A stretch of DNA of 64,000 bases from Gnetum montanum. Lineage: Eukaryota > Streptophyta > Gnetopsida > Gnetales > Gnetaceae. Below, one piece after another: positions 47,550 to 60,293 of this stretch; position 1 is the first letter of the stretch, and each line of letters begins with the position of its first letter. The notes under the pieces are model-generated. The model searched no databases, had not been told where the DNA came from, and saw nothing but the letters and a program-made list of their open reading frames with translations. The DNA lies in NCBI GenBank assembly GCA_015680685.1, contig MNCI01005813.1, positions 132,373 to 196,372 on the forward strand, given 5' to 3'. The translations under genes were made by a program, and so were the position numbers.

Positions 47550-49224
47550 ATGGCCCCTCTTTGTTGATGTCTGGAGGAGTGGCCCAAGTGACATCAACAA
47601 AGAATTACAAAATACCACAGCAGATATGTCACCAACATCACTCGTCGGTACAAGATTAGATGTTGTTTTACCATGCTCAAGAGTTCTATGGGAATAAGGT
47701 TATGCTAAGGGACAAGGACATCCTAGGGAGATGACATTTAAATTATGGGAATTAAATGCAAATAGTAGATCATGGTGTAAGATGCAAATTTAGCATGGTT
47801 GATAGTGACCATGGCATGAAGTGGTTTTCCCCTGAAATGTTAATCTCTTGTCAGAGTACTTATGAGAGTAATAAAGTCAATCCAAGGATAGGCCAATTGT
47901 GAAGCTGCAACGTTGTCAATTTTCTTGGGGATGTGTTTTTTCCCATTCTTTGTTTTTATTCTGAGGCAAACCTCTGTTGGGTTCAGCTTATTGCTGAATA
48001 CTAGCTGCAAGGGATGGGTCATCAAGTAAAGGGGATTTTCTTTGAAGTAACCACATTACATTTGTAGGACAAGTGTTTCCTCCCTAGGATGAGTTTTGTT
48101 ACATCTATTTAGGGCTTTGACCAACCCACAAAGGCTCCCCATGGGACGAGTTGTGTTACGTCCATCATGAGTTGATGTGAAGAGAATGTCATGTGTGTTA
48201 CAATGCGTATGCATTAGGGGGATGTGAAATCATGAGTATGCGGAGGATGAGGGGATATTGGGATGAAGGAGTGGATATGTGTAGGATATAATAGGAATGA
48301 AGGGGATGTGCACTCTTGAATGGCTTAACTAGTCCAATCATGCACATTAGAGCAATGTGGTGATTTGTCATTGCAATGAGATGCATCCTTGCATGACTAC
48401 CTCCAAGGCTTCGTACTACAAACACAACTCAGAGAAGATAAGAAAACCACAAAATGTGAAATGCAAGTGCAAATGTTAGATGTGAAGATGCTGCACGCGC
48501 TAGATGTGAAGATGCTGCAAATGCATCAAATGTTGTGCTAGTTGCAAGTGCTCAGGAAGCTAGTGAAGGTGCTAGGCTGATGATGCTACAAATCCTCTAA
48601 AGGCCGCACTAATGGCACGTGCTCCAAAAATTTAGCAAAATGGTGAGAGGCAATGATGCTGTGAGTGCTCCTAAGGATTTCACTAATGGCAAGTTTTTGA
48701 ATTAGAACATGCTAGTTTAAAGTCCTAATAGACTGTGAATGCAGTTTAAGGTCCTGGTAGATCATGATGTGCTAGTTTATAGTCCTAGCAGACTATTGGA
48801 TGATAGTTTAATGTTGTAGCGGATAGTGGATGTTATGCCAGTTTAGCATCATGATCCAAGGATGAGCTGTTGTGCCAATTTAACATCATAACCCAAGGAT
48901 GAGCTGTGCCAATTTAAAGTCATAGCAGACTACTTACCTTGCTTGTGTAAGATGCGATGTTGCATGTGTGTTCATGTTGTGTGCCCACAAGATCTTGCAA
49001 AAATCAACTAGAAAAAAAAATCAAATGGCAACTATTGTAAATAGAGTTGAAATGCATGAATGAAAGGAAAGTAGTGCAAAAATTGATAGTTTTAGGTCGT
49101 TTCAGGTTATAGGCTAGTTTAAGGATTTTTTCGGCCATGTTGTTTTTATGCATTTTTATGTTTTTCAAATGCAATGCATAATATAAGTAGATGGATGTGT
49201 AAACAAAGTGAAGAAGTGTGTAAA
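47550..49224 (-). other. Element F1 3' non-coding region
   Basis: It begins with the polypurine tract and a perfect 13-bp inverted repeat (47559-47571 and 47590-47602). Up to 48399 it matches the stub between LTR1 and LTR2; beyond that it matches F2 (60822 onwards). Around 48680-48950 a short tandem repeat of about 35-45 bp recurs (GTGCTAGTTTATAGTCCTAG and variants). There is no RT, RNase H or integrase between the protease and the LTR. Minus frames at 47840-48025, 48198-48425 and 49004-49270 are not genes. Confidence 0.72.
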
Positions 49225-49990
49225 CTAGGCAAGCAGGTGAAATGTAAATGCATGAACAAATGCAACCCAAGCAAAAACCAAAAATGCATGGCCAACGGAG
49301 GTAAGGAGTGAGCTACTGCTTAATGTGTTTTTGGCCAAGGAAAAGTCTTGATCACATAGTTGCTTTCTAATCAGGTATGGATTAGGGGGTGTGTAAGGCT
49401 TAGGATCCTCTGGGAGGCTGTTGGCTTCAACCACTTGTTCGGGTGTGTTAGCCTTAGGTACTACGTTGGTTTTCATAGGTGTACCACCAAGAAAATCTTC
49501 TTCTAAAACTTGTGCCATGTCTATGTCATGGATAATCGAAGAGGAGGCATTATCACCATGGATGATAACTTGATGACCATCATATGAAAGGTGGATTTCT
49601 TGGTGGATGGGAGAGAAGATGGCCCTTAGTTGGGCTAGCCAAGGCTTGCCTAGAATCATGTTGAAACTTGGCATCTCCTCTATGATAGTGAAATTTGCAC
49701 TAGTGGGGAATTGCTCTCCTACCATGAAGGCTAAGTTGATTGTACACTTGACAATGAGGCGTGATCTGTTGAAGGATTTTAGATACATGGTTTTGGTTGG
49801 CCTGATTTCATTTGCTAGGCCTAGTTTGTCGATGATGAAGTAGAGGATCATGTTCATTGCTGCACCATCATTGACATGAACTCTATGGATGGTGCACTAC
49901 TCGATAGGTATGCTAATGGATAGTGGAGCTATAGTGACCTCCCCTCATTGAGGTTTGACTTTAACTACATTGTCACAGAACACTAGGGAT
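49225..49990 (-). pseudogene. Element F1 protease (Tat/Ogre-like)
   Basis: This is an aspartic protease remnant of a Ty3/gypsy element. In minus orientation the active-site stretch reads VHVNDGAAMNMILYFIIDKL, with Asp-Gly-Ala at the site and the Asn typical of plant gypsy proteases. MPSFNMILGKPWLAQLRAIF and SPIHQEIHLSYDGHQVIIHG follow, a pattern well known from Tat/Ogre-type elements. The main open frame (49225-49857) is 210 codons, one of the best preserved in the window. After PKPYTPPNPYL the sequence loses similarity, and no RT follows. The plus frame at 49607-49843 is a shadow. Confidence 0.82.
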
Positions 49991-52602
49991 GTTGAACTCA
50001 ATTCATGTCATGTACGGGGCAACATTGTTGCACAGATGGATGCCTCATCTGTAGGGATGTCCTTCATATTAGGAATGGAGGCCAAGATCTTGGCCAATGC
50101 TTAGCAGTGAGCAGATGAGGTCATGACTAGGTCATACAAGCTCAACGTTGTGTTCTTTTTCTTGAGCATTTGTTTCATTTGGGTTAGTGTAGCTATGAAG
50201 TATTTTTCATTGGTTGTTGTGTTGGCCTTGATTTCCTCCATGTGGCTTAAGAGATAGATCTCTTGTGTAGGGGACTTGGGCTTGGTTTTCTTGGCCTACT
50301 TGGAGCGTAGGGGCCCTAGTGTTTGGTTGTTGCTGCTAGTTGTGCCCTTTGCTTCAGCCATGGGGGTTACGAGGTGCTCATTTGTTCTCTTGCATTGCCA
50401 TTTGGTAGGCCTACCTAGGTTACTAATGGGATCAGCCCTTGAAGGAGGAGAGATTGAGACATTTCCCACTATTGGGCTTTAGGTAGGAGAGGAGCAATCA
50501 CGTTGTGGCACCCTTATGACAAGTGGTGATTTAGAAGTTGTTGTCTGACCAACTTGTTGTGGCACCTTGATGACATAAGGTTGCTTAGCGGTTGTTGTTG
50601 TTGTGCCATCCCAATTTAACATCTTAGCATATGGTTGGTTTGGAACTTTGACCACAAAGGGTGTTGTGGGTGCTTGAGGTGGCACTTTGATAACAAAGGG
50701 AGGCCTTTTGCTTGTGGAGGTTGAGGGAACCCTTGCCTTGTTAAGAGGCACACGAATCACAAAAGGTTGTTGCACAAGTTTGGGCTTGCCACCTATGCTA
50801 ATGGAGTTTATGACATAGGAAGCGTCATCTGCATTGGATTGGCTCATTGTGTCTAACATGAATTGGCCCCGGTCTATCATTGTTTGCAAGTCATCTTGAA
50901 AAGCATGATAGTTGTCTGTACTATGACCAGAAAACTAGTGGTAATGATAGTATTGGTCTAATTTAAAATGTTGGGGGACTGGGGGCTTGTTTGGTATTGC
51001 TAATGTGGGGTTCCTTAGTAGTTCGTAGTACCTATCATGTTTTTGGTGGGTAATCATTGATACATGTTTGTGATGGATTTGCCCAGCTTTCAAGAGTTGC
51101 TCTAGTAGTTCAAAGGGTTCAATCGGTAGTGGTGTATACTTTGAGTGGTCCTTACGCTAAAAGTTGGGCCTTGGGGTGGCCCCTGCTGATGTAGGTGAGT
51201 TGGCACTAGAGTTAGTGGTTTTGTCAGCTAGGGCCTTGGGTTGCTTAGTTGTTGGGCCCTAGTTGGTTACTTCTGTACTTGTGACCACTATTGCCACTGT
51301 TTTGTTTTGCTTCCAAGCATGTTGGTTTCTGTAGGCCACATAAGCTGGGTCATTACTAGCTTGTGCTACTTCCTCTATGCTTTTTGCTTGGGCAAAGTCT
51401 TGGCTAAGAGACTTTGGGGCTAGATAATATAGTATGGACTTAATAAGGTCATTTACTGCACCTTTAAATATGGCCAGTAGATGTGCCTTCGCTAACGGTT
51501 CATGCATTTCACTCAATGTAGCATTTCAACGTTGGAGGAATTTTGGCACGAGTTCTAGAGACCCCTGCTTAACCTACATGAGTTGGTCAAGGGTTGCTTT
51601 AGGCTTTAGGTTGTACCTAAAGCATGTCACAAACTAGCTTATGAGATCCTCCAAAGTGGAGATTGAGGCCTTGGGTAGCATGCGATACCAGTCTAAGGCC
51701 TTGCTAGTGAGTGACATGGGGAAAACACGCATGATGGCATGTGTTCAGGCTCGAAGGAGTAGGCACTCAGATCGAAACATGACTAAGTGTTCATTGGGAT
51801 CCCCTTCACCATTGTACTTGGTGAATTGTGGTAGTTGGACCCTAGTTGGAAGAGTTAGGGGTGGTATCATAGGACTTATGGGGTCATCTCTATAGAAGTC
51901 CACCACCTTGATGTTATCAAAGGAGGTAGCCTTAAGTTAGTTGATCTCCTCCATCAAGCTTTGGATCAGCTGGAATGCTTGATTTAAGCTTGGACATGTG
52001 CCAGCTGGTTGCATTGGCTAGGCTTGTGTTTGTTGGATAGCATAGGGTTGAATTGTTGATTATGGAGTTTGTTAGTTTAACATCGTAGTGGATGGTTGTT
52101 GGTGTGTTCGTTGAGCGATGGGTGCAGTGATCAAAGTAGGCCACACATGAGTGGGTTGGATGAACATTGCATATGCCAATGAGATAGGTGGAAAGTAGGA
52201 TGCCTGAGTTGTCTAGGGCTAGGAGGTGGTCCATGCATGAGCATAGTGTTGGGAAAATGCATTAGTTGCTTGCGAGGAAGGCTGAATTAGCATGGTCACC
52301 ATCTTGGAGAGGATGGATGGACCAAACCGAGGAGGGGGTGTACTAGGGAGTGGTCATTGGAAGGTGGTGTAGGGGAGGCTCTCGTGTTCGGAGTAGGCCT
52401 TGAACTCATCTTCCTCCTTCTGCGAGGCTTCCTCGTAGGTTGTTCTTACACCATGCTTGTTTGCACGGATGAGCTAGGATTAAAACTAGTGGTAGGACTC
52501 CATGAGTGGAATTATGTCAAACAAGGAGGGGTAGTACTCATGTCAATTTTAGTGGACTCATTCGTAGTCCTATTTTGCCTCCAAATCAAGGTAATCCTCT
52601 AG
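49991..52602 (-). pseudogene. Element F1 gag
   Basis: This Gag remnant would form the particle. The capsid-like domain reads QLPQFTKYNGEGDPNEHLV (about 51780-51840), WYRMLPKASISTLEDLIS, and MSEMHEPLAKAHLLAIFKGA at 51259-51516. Near the C-terminus a stretch of about 130 residues (50479-50889) repeats a short hydrophobic motif: PFVIRVP, PFVIKVP, PFVVKVP, PYVIKVP and PLVIRVP, spaced 15-30 residues. This is typical of the gag-protease linker in Tat-like elements but unusually multiplied. Stops and frameshifts break the frame between 51000 and 52300. Plus frames at 50276-50482, 51241-51423, 51434-51637, 51641-51895 and 52357-52602 are shadows. Confidence 0.78.
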
Positions 52603-53180
52603 TAATCCTGCTTGGATTTTGGCACAAATAAAATTGTATTGTTCATGGCTTAGTGTGGCACACTTTGGCTAGATTGTAGTGTCAAATGTATTAGACACCA
52701 ATGTGGAAGGTTTATTTGGATTCATATTCACAGATTGGTTGTAAGAGTTGATGTTTGCAGAAAATGGCTAACTCTAAGAAACATCAGAAAAATGACTAAG
52801 TCTGTCAGTAGCACAAAAATGGGTAAGTATAAAAATATAGAATAAAATCGCTCTAAGTGTAACAATTTAGAAAAAATGCTAAGTATGAAAATAAAAAAAA
52901 ATGCTAAGTATGAAAACTACTAAAAATGGCCAACTTTGGTGCTACACTCACTATGCTGGAGCTTGCTATGCTTGCTACACTAGAGAGTGTCACACTTGCT
53001 ATGTTGCACGTGACACAACTGCTATGCTACACAGGGTGTACCTACTATGCTTGCTATGCTATGCATGATGTAGCTGCTACGCTACATAGGGTGTACCTGC
53101 TACACTACTATGCTACACATGACATAGCCACTATGCTACTCAGGACGTTGTTCAGGCCCTCTTTCTAGTGCCAAAAACTA
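52603..53180 (-). other. Element F1 5' leader with primer-binding site
   Basis: This untranslated leader lies between the 5' LTR and gag. The probable PBS is TGGCACTAGAAAGAGGGCC (minus strand, 53155-53173), placed 7 bp from the LTR end; I do not know the cognate tRNA with certainty. The leader has a tandem region of CTGCTATGCTACACAGGGTG-like repeats (52940-53150) like those in LTR2 U3. The plus frame at 52926-53168 is a product of this repeat. Confidence 0.65.
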
Positions 53181-53892
53181 TGACATTCGAAAATGTCAGT
53201 GGTTGGAACACCAAGAGGTTATTGGGCATATAGCCTAACCCCATATCCATGCAAGGGTCATGCTAGAGAAAATGGAAACAATGTGCCCTGAATGATCTAG
53301 TCAATTAGACAGGGACTTACGCAGTGTCAAATAACCAATTGCAAATAGTGATTTTAAAGTGTGATGCACGAAGATTGGACCGAAAGAAAATGAGGCACAC
53401 ACAATAGTAGAAACATACTAAAGTATGTAACTAGGATAACAAGCATGCACAAACACACAATAATGCAACATATATGGTGCAGTAGAATAAAATAAGAGCT
53501 TGGGAGAGAAAATGCACGGCCCCAAAATCGAGGGAGTGTAGCTAATTCACAAAGGTATACACAATGTAAAATAGTCATAGTGGGAGCGTAGTCACAGCCT
53601 CGGTGCTATTAGGCTATGAAGTCTGGTGCTTACTATGTTGAACTGTGCCTATCGAGTTGGTAGCCATAGTGTAGCATGTGAGGTTCTACTGGGCTACAAT
53701 GGGGTTGCAGTGTACTACGTGGTGTAGCTATGCCTCTCTATCAGTGTGGGGTGCTCTCGGTCTCATTTGCCCATGGAGCTAAGTGCTAAGATGTCAAAGT
53801 GCCTAATGCCAGGTGGAACTTCCAACTGACTCCTTGGTGAAAAATGAAAGCCAATCCCCTTTTCTTCTCTTGTTTTCAAAAGAGAACATAGG
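53181..53892 (-). repeat. Element F LTR3, first part (split by G)
   Basis: It starts TGACATTCGA and follows LTR2 closely up to ACATAGG at 53892, where G is inserted. This is the R-U5 side, downstream of the TATA box. It serves as 5' LTR of F1 and 3' LTR of F2. The minus frame at 53354-53578 is accidental. Confidence 0.85.
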
Positions 53893-54479
53893 TGTGAGAG
53901 ATGTCTGAGAGTGGTGGTTCTCCTTGGCTCTTCCCATGGTTCGGGGGCCATGGAACACTCTGAGGTGCCCTCGGGTGACTCTCAAGTGTTAGAAAACCCA
54001 CCCCATCTTGGTGGTACCAAGCTAGCAATAGGACACCATCCTGTTGCAACTCTCTTCTAAGTCCTCTTCATTCCCCCTCTTCTCCGTGGAGAACTACATG
54101 GTCATGATTCTACAGCAATTGTAGATATGTAGGTAGCCAAGACTGGATAGTTTTGGTGTGGTTCCAGGCCACACCTTGTACCAGATCATGAGGGATCTGA
54201 GGGTGAGGCACATTCCCTTGTAGGTGCATCGTTTCCCCTCCCACCGATGTCTTCTACAAGGTTGTGTGTGTGTGTGCTTTTTTGCTTGGTCCTCATTATG
54301 AAGTTGGTTTCCCTCCATGAGGTGCGTGCTCGTGTGCATTAAGAAGCTATGCTTCTGCTTACACTCACTCATGAGTGCTTGCTTGCTGAAGGTGTATTCC
54401 CTAGGTCTTCTGTTCTAGATCCATTAGATCTTCATGAATTCCTTGGGGTGTTGGGCAACGTCAGGGCATCCTTGTTATA
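53893..54479 (+). repeat. Element G 5' LTR
   Basis: It runs from TGTGAGAG to TTGTTATA (the last CA is TA here; the right LTR ends TTACA). It includes a GT microsatellite near 54264-54276 and is near-identical by eye to 59708-60293. Minus frames at 53763-53985 and 54094-54372 are accidental. Confidence 0.87.
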
Positions 54480-57400
54480 GATGGTATTAGAGTGTTTTTG
54501 AAATTGTGTTGGAATATGATTGTGCTCTTTGGTTGTGTTACTCCATTGAGCTTGTTCAGTTAATGGTCCCTTCGGATTGATACCTAGGTGATCTAGGATC
54601 ATATCCTTGTGTATTTTTGAAGAGTTTCCTGATGGCAATGTTCTACGCTCTTCATGAGGGGATAGATGGGAAATTGTGAGCAACTAATGTATGTTGCTCT
54701 CCGTGAGGATATAAACGATGGCATTGTGGTGTTGTCCTCCACTTGTTTACTTGTGGTTGGACTAGTTGTGATTGTATGCGATATGATTGAGAGGAGTTCT
54801 ATTGGCAACTCAGGAATTTTGTTGCTCAAGGAGCTCCCATCTCAAGTCTCTAGTGATTCATCTGGGATGAATCAGACCCAGTCTCTGCTTCGACTTCCAC
54901 CCAGATGACATGTTTTGAGATGGCATTTGTTTAATTGTGTAGGATATGATATCCTTGGCACTCCCACTCACCCTAGATACAATGATTATGGGAAAATACA
55001 AATTGGGACAAGATGGTTCCCAGGTACCTCAGGATGGAGGTCTTTTGGACATGTGCTCTTGGTGACCCTTGTTCTAGGTGGATTAAGACCATTGCTGGTA
55101 GACTTCGTATGTTCGTGTTTGTGATTGTATGTTTGTCTATTTGTGTATACGTGTCTTCTTGGTTGCACTTTCAAATTCTACATGCGTGTTATCATGGTTA
55201 TGTCTATCGTTCGTAATGTAAGGCTTAATGTTTTACACGGTATGATGACTTATTGTTGGGAGCATTGAGGATGCAGTGGTTGTTTGTATCATTCCAAAGC
55301 CAAACAGTTGTTGTCTTGTTTGACAACTTATCGTGCATGAGGCATGATTGCCCTTATATTGGATCCTTGCGAGTTGTGCTCCTTGTTGAGCTAGTGGTGT
55401 TTCCCTTGGGCTCGTGGCATCACTATTCTGATTGGTGACATTCCTTGGTCACTTTGATTTGAACACTAATTGGTGTGGGTCATCCTGTTATTGGTTCTTG
55501 AGAGACCACACCTCTTTTGAGGAGAGTCTTCTTGTGAACGCATCCTCCATGATGTTGCTCATTATTGCGAGAATTGGTTTAATGTAGACTTGTTGTTGGA
55601 TAGACATTGGTCTTCCACCTTATTTTGGGTTGAGATGACGATTGTCTATTACCCATGACTCATACGATTGTGTTGAGATTTTGGTCATGGTTGAGGCCAG
55701 TGTTAGTTGTTGGGAATGATTTTTGTGTATGAATCTTGAAACAATTGAGAGTGTGCTATCTCTCTCTTGGTGTGCCTCATGATGAAATCGTTTGTTTCAG
55801 TAGGGATCAAATTCCTCCATCAATGTTTTGCATGATTGATCTCTATGCATGTTGTTGAGGTCTTGAATTTTATGATGTGCAAGAGTGACAGGACTTTGTT
55901 ATATGATCATGCTTGATGGTTGTAAATGAGGCTGATGTGCTAACCTCTATGTTTCTGAGCTTATATCTCAATGTTTGCAAGTAGCATAGGTACAAAGATG
56001 CAACCAATGGTGACCTCAATTGATTTTGTGAGCACTATGTCTATGGGTAAGATATGTGCTCCTGAGACCTTCATGAACTGATTATTTGGTTTCAGAATCC
56101 CAACATTGGGTTGTGGATTTATCAGTAACTTGGCTGTGATGGATCAGCAGGTACATTATGATTTGTTTGCCTCTCTATGCTGGGGGAGCACTAATAGAGG
56201 ATGGTGATCTATCCTAGACCCTGCAGATATTGGGCTAGCAGATAACATGAAATGGTATCCTTGGCCATGTCAGATACTGATGGCCTAGGAGTGGCCAATG
56301 AAATGAGGTTCCACTATGGCAGGATGGTGGATACTCAGTCGGTGTGTTTTGTTATTCGATCATTGCGTTCGTGTCTCAAATCGTTTTCGTTCGAGGTTAC
56401 TCGTGCAGAGAGTTCAGTGTAACAGTAGATCATGTATCTTTTGAGATAGTGGTGCAATGACAGATGATTGTTTATGCTTTGTGATAGAGACAGGTTTTTT
56501 CTCAGAATAGCATGGTTCTTCATGGGATGCTCTTGGTGGCCTAAATCCTTCAACCTAGGATGGGCTTGGGTAGTTTGTCCTGTAGACTTTTAGGCTTGGG
56601 TAGCATTCCCAGATACCATGTATGTTCCCATATATGAATGTAATCCTACCCTTGGGTGGGTGAAATGTATCCTTGTGATATTCTCATTTCAATTGTATGC
56701 ACTCAAAAGTATTGGATGTATTCCCTATGTGACTTAGTTGTCTCCTGGTTGTAGGCTTATGCCACACCCTGTGACAAGGCCAAGTTTGATGTATGGTGTT
56801 TTTTCTGGTGCTTTTTTTGAATCGCCCTTGTTATATGTTGTAAATGGCTATTATGCCTTGATGTATAATCCTTCTAAAAACCTCATGGGAAACTCTTTAG
56901 TTGGATACAGTGTTGTAACGAATGGACCAGGGCATGTCCTTGTCCATTATGCTCACGAATTGGTGCCATGTGTTCCTGATGATGTTGGCGTGCCTGGATG
57001 GTGTTGGTGAACATCCTTGAGACAGGACAAATCTTGGAAACACATTCTCTTGTGTTTCTAGACTGGCAAAGATCTTGTCCACAGATGATTGATGGTGACT
57101 GAAATTTAGATCAATATGATGTCTAGCAGGGGATTTGAGTAGAGTTCTGGGTATTGGCACCTAGACTTGCTCTTCCATGTTGGAAGCGATCGTGGAGCAG
57201 TTGTTCAAATGTTGAGATGGTGGTCCATCCTTGAATAAATGATGTTACAAATACAGAAATTGTGATTTCTCTTGGTGGCCTTGCTTAGTGGCCTTGAATG
57301 TGCTCAAAACACTCAAGATGATGCTCTCATGATTATGGGCTTCTAATGATTTGTGGCTGTTGGTGGGCTCTCGTGACTAATTGCCTTTGGTGCTTTGGAG

Positions 57401-59707
57401 AGCTATGATGCGCTCTCATAGATTGGGACTTATTGGTACACTTTTTGTCTATGGTGTGATTCCATGATTGGTGACTCGTTATGCCTAATAGGCTATGGTG
57501 TCTTGCTGAATTTTCCTATGTACTATGTCCCTTATGTACACTGAGATATCACACAGTCTCTCTTGGAGGTATTAGCCCATGTCTCTGGTGTGAGGTTAAT
57601 TCTTATTTGTGTTCTCACCTCCCTGTTGGGATAGCAGAGTTGATCGTGAGGGATCATTATCCATTTCAATGGATGCCCTCTTCAGTCCCTGAAATAATAA
57701 GGTAGGTGGTATTGAGACGATTGTCTCCTATTTGGGACCTAGAAGTAGTTGATGCTTGGGACTTGTTCCTAGCTATGATCCCATGTCCATGAACTTGTGG
57801 GGATTGTTCTCAGAGACAGAATGTTGTTACCCTGGGGAAATTCATGAAACCTCCCTTTTAAGGTCGTGTTGTTGATGTAAATGAAAGATACATATTGCTC
57901 TTCATGTAAGCAAGGCATGATCTCGTGTACTCAGTTTTGGGGGCTTCAGGAGAACTTCCTTGTTGAGGTTCTCTGGTAGACCTTCCTTATTGTAAACCCT
58001 TTGGGGATGAATCATTTTTTGTTTGAGTTGTAAATGATGTTCATGAAAGCCCATTCCATGTAAAAACTATCTTGAGGACCTGGTCCTCCTATGGGCAAGA
58101 TGTTGTTGCTGACTAGTGTCGATTGTTTGGGTTGAGTGAAAATAGGTAGTGGTGCGGCCTTGTCCACCAAAAATTGATGTAAATGGGCTTGACTGGGATG
58201 TATGAAACAAAAACCCAGATCTCCCAAGATGAAACATAAATCCCTCTTGATCAAAGGGATGAACTGCTTGGTGTCTTAAGTTGTTCTCAAGGGGCATAAT
58301 TGAATTGGGTAAGACTTGTGAACCCATGCCTTCCCTCAGCTAGTGACAGTTCCACGATATGGTTCTATTGGCTATATTGACTACTTGGGCGTGTATGAGG
58401 ATGAGGTGTAGTGGGGCTGCTATGCTTACCTATGGAAGAAACATCCCAAAGAGGATCCTTCCTACAAGTGCAAAATCTATTGAAAGGTGTTGATCGTGAG
58501 ACTGGCAATTGTTCTTGATATAGTAGGGAAATGAAAATTCTAAGAATGTTGATGTTCCTCAAAGAATTCATGATCTGGTTACTCTTTGAGGTGACTCTAT
58601 ATTCATTCCTGGATCTTGTGTTCAGAAAATGATGCTCATCCCATAACTTGGTGTGGGAAGGATGGCTTGCAGGTGGAAAATGTGGGTGATCCTTCTTCAT
58701 GAAAGGGATATTTTGGTTGCATTCGATGATGTGCTTATAGCTGATATGAGACAGGTGATGGAGGATTGTCATGGGGTTGGCTACCCAATTGACCCTCCAC
58801 TTGTTCTAACATTCGAGCAAACATTCTTGATGTTGGATAATAACAAGAGGTGTTGTTGATAGTTGGGGCTTGTTGTATGTTAGCCTCCTGGAGAAGTTTC
58901 CAAACAGATTTTTGAATCTTCTCTCTCGTTGGAATGATGAATTGAGGGAGGCGATGCGGGTGTCTGTAGATGGCAAGGTCAAGCTCAAAGAATCTGTTCT
59001 TGTACCTTGTTTGTAAGGGTGAACATGCTTGATGCCCTTCATGCCAGCTTGACCTAAATGATGAGAAAAAGAGAATGTGCATGGTACCGATGCATGTGGA
59101 ATCAGTGCTTAGATGGTTGCATTGGTGAGACCCCATGGGTCTTGATGCGAGTAACAGAACATGGAGTTCTGACAAGTATGAGTTGCTTGTAGAGACATGG
59201 CTCTTTGGAGCATGTCCTCCCTCTCGGTGTGATGTTCCCAAGTTCCTCACCATGGGTAGTGGCCTTGGTGAGCCCTCAAAAAATAAAAAAATTAAAAAAA
59301 ATCAAGGGGTGCTGAGATGCCATTCACAGAGGAACTCAGTAGGACTTGTGGAAGAGTAGCCATCTTCTTGCATAAGTTATGGGTTTACACAAGAAGATAT
59401 ATCTCTAGACCCTTAAAATGGACGGATCTAAGGGACGCCTTAGAAACATTTGCCCTTTGGGTTGGACTCTCCCACTCGTATAGAGAAGGGAAGTCTTGGC
59501 CTTCCTCCAATTGCCCTTGCATTTCATGCAAGACATTGGATGGAAGGACATATTAGGTGTTGGGGTTGGTACCTGCCTTCAAGCCTGGCATCTAAGAAGT
59601 TAATAGATCCCTAGAATTGATGGAGTTCCAATCCCAAGTAGAAGTGTACACTCGAAGCTATCCTAGGCTCTGCTCCGAGGACGTTGCTTTTTTGTGTGGG
59701 GGAGGAT
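54480..59707 (+). other. Element G interior, no recognisable coding sequence
   Basis: The 5.2 kb begin with a PBS-like TGGTATTAGAGTG at 54482, which resembles the initiator-Met tRNA site (TGGTATCAGAGC). Small frames on both strands (for example 58735-59253 minus, 172 codons; 58365-58772 minus, 135 codons; 54666-54908 plus) show none of the gag, integrase, RT or protease motifs I looked for. The DNA is GT-rich and lacks the long open stretches expected even of a moderately decayed pol. It could be an old non-coding derivative or contain captured host sequence. Confidence 0.55.
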
Positions 59708-60293
59708 TGTGAGAGATGTTTGATAGCGGTGGTTCTCTTGGGCTCTCCCCATGGTTCGGGGGCCATGGAACACTCTTAGGTGCCCTCGGGTGACTCTCAA
59801 GTGTTAGAAAACCCCCCCTGGCTTGGTGGTACCAAGCTAGCAACAGGACACCCTCCTATTGCAACTCTCTTCTAAGTTCTCTTCATTCCCCCTCTTCTCC
59901 ATGGAGAACTACATGGCCCTGATTCTACGACGGTCGTAGATATGTAGGTAGCCAAGACTGGATAGTTTTGGTGTAGTGCCAAGCCACACCTTGTACCAGA
60001 TCATGAGGGATCTAGGGGTGAGGCACCTTCCCTTGTAGGTGCATCATTTCCCCTCCCACCGATGTGGTCTACAAGGTTGTGTGTGTGTGTGCTTGTTTGC
60101 TTAGTCCTCGTTATGGAGTTGGTTTCCCTCCATGAGGCATGTGGTTGTTTGCATTAAGAAGCTATGCTTCTGCTTGCACTCACTTATGAGTGCTTGCTTG
60201 CTGAAGGTGTATTCCCAGGTCTTTTGCCCCAGATCCATTGGATCTTCATGAATTCGTTGGGGTGCCGGGCAATGTCGGGGTAATGTTGTTACA
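59708..60293 (+). repeat. Element G 3' LTR
   Basis: It begins TGTGAGAGATG after the polypurine tract and ends GTTGTTACA. AAAGGAG (60294-60300) separates it from the TATA box of F LTR3. The minus frame at 59658-59843 is accidental. Confidence 0.87.

Larger units (their letters stand above)
53893..60293 (+). mobile_element. Element G: 6.4-kb LTR element without recognisable genes
   Basis: It has direct LTRs at 53893-54479 (587 bp) and 59708-60293 (586 bp), both starting TGTGAGAGATGT. A PBS (TGGTATTAGAGTG, 54482-54494) and a polypurine tract (GTGTGGGGGAGGAT, about 59694-59707) show plus-strand orientation. The flanks ATAGG (53888-53892) and AAAGG (60294-60298) are a TSD with one mismatch. The F LTR resumes after it. 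The 5.2-kb interior has no gag, protease, RT or integrase that I can find, as in LARD-type non-autonomous elements. Confidence 0.85.

Noticed and set aside
58365-59253. Minus-strand ORFs of 135 and 172 codons in element G
   Set aside because: Composition is Ser/His/Pro-rich with no motif, and they run against the orientation set by the PBS and polypurine tract.
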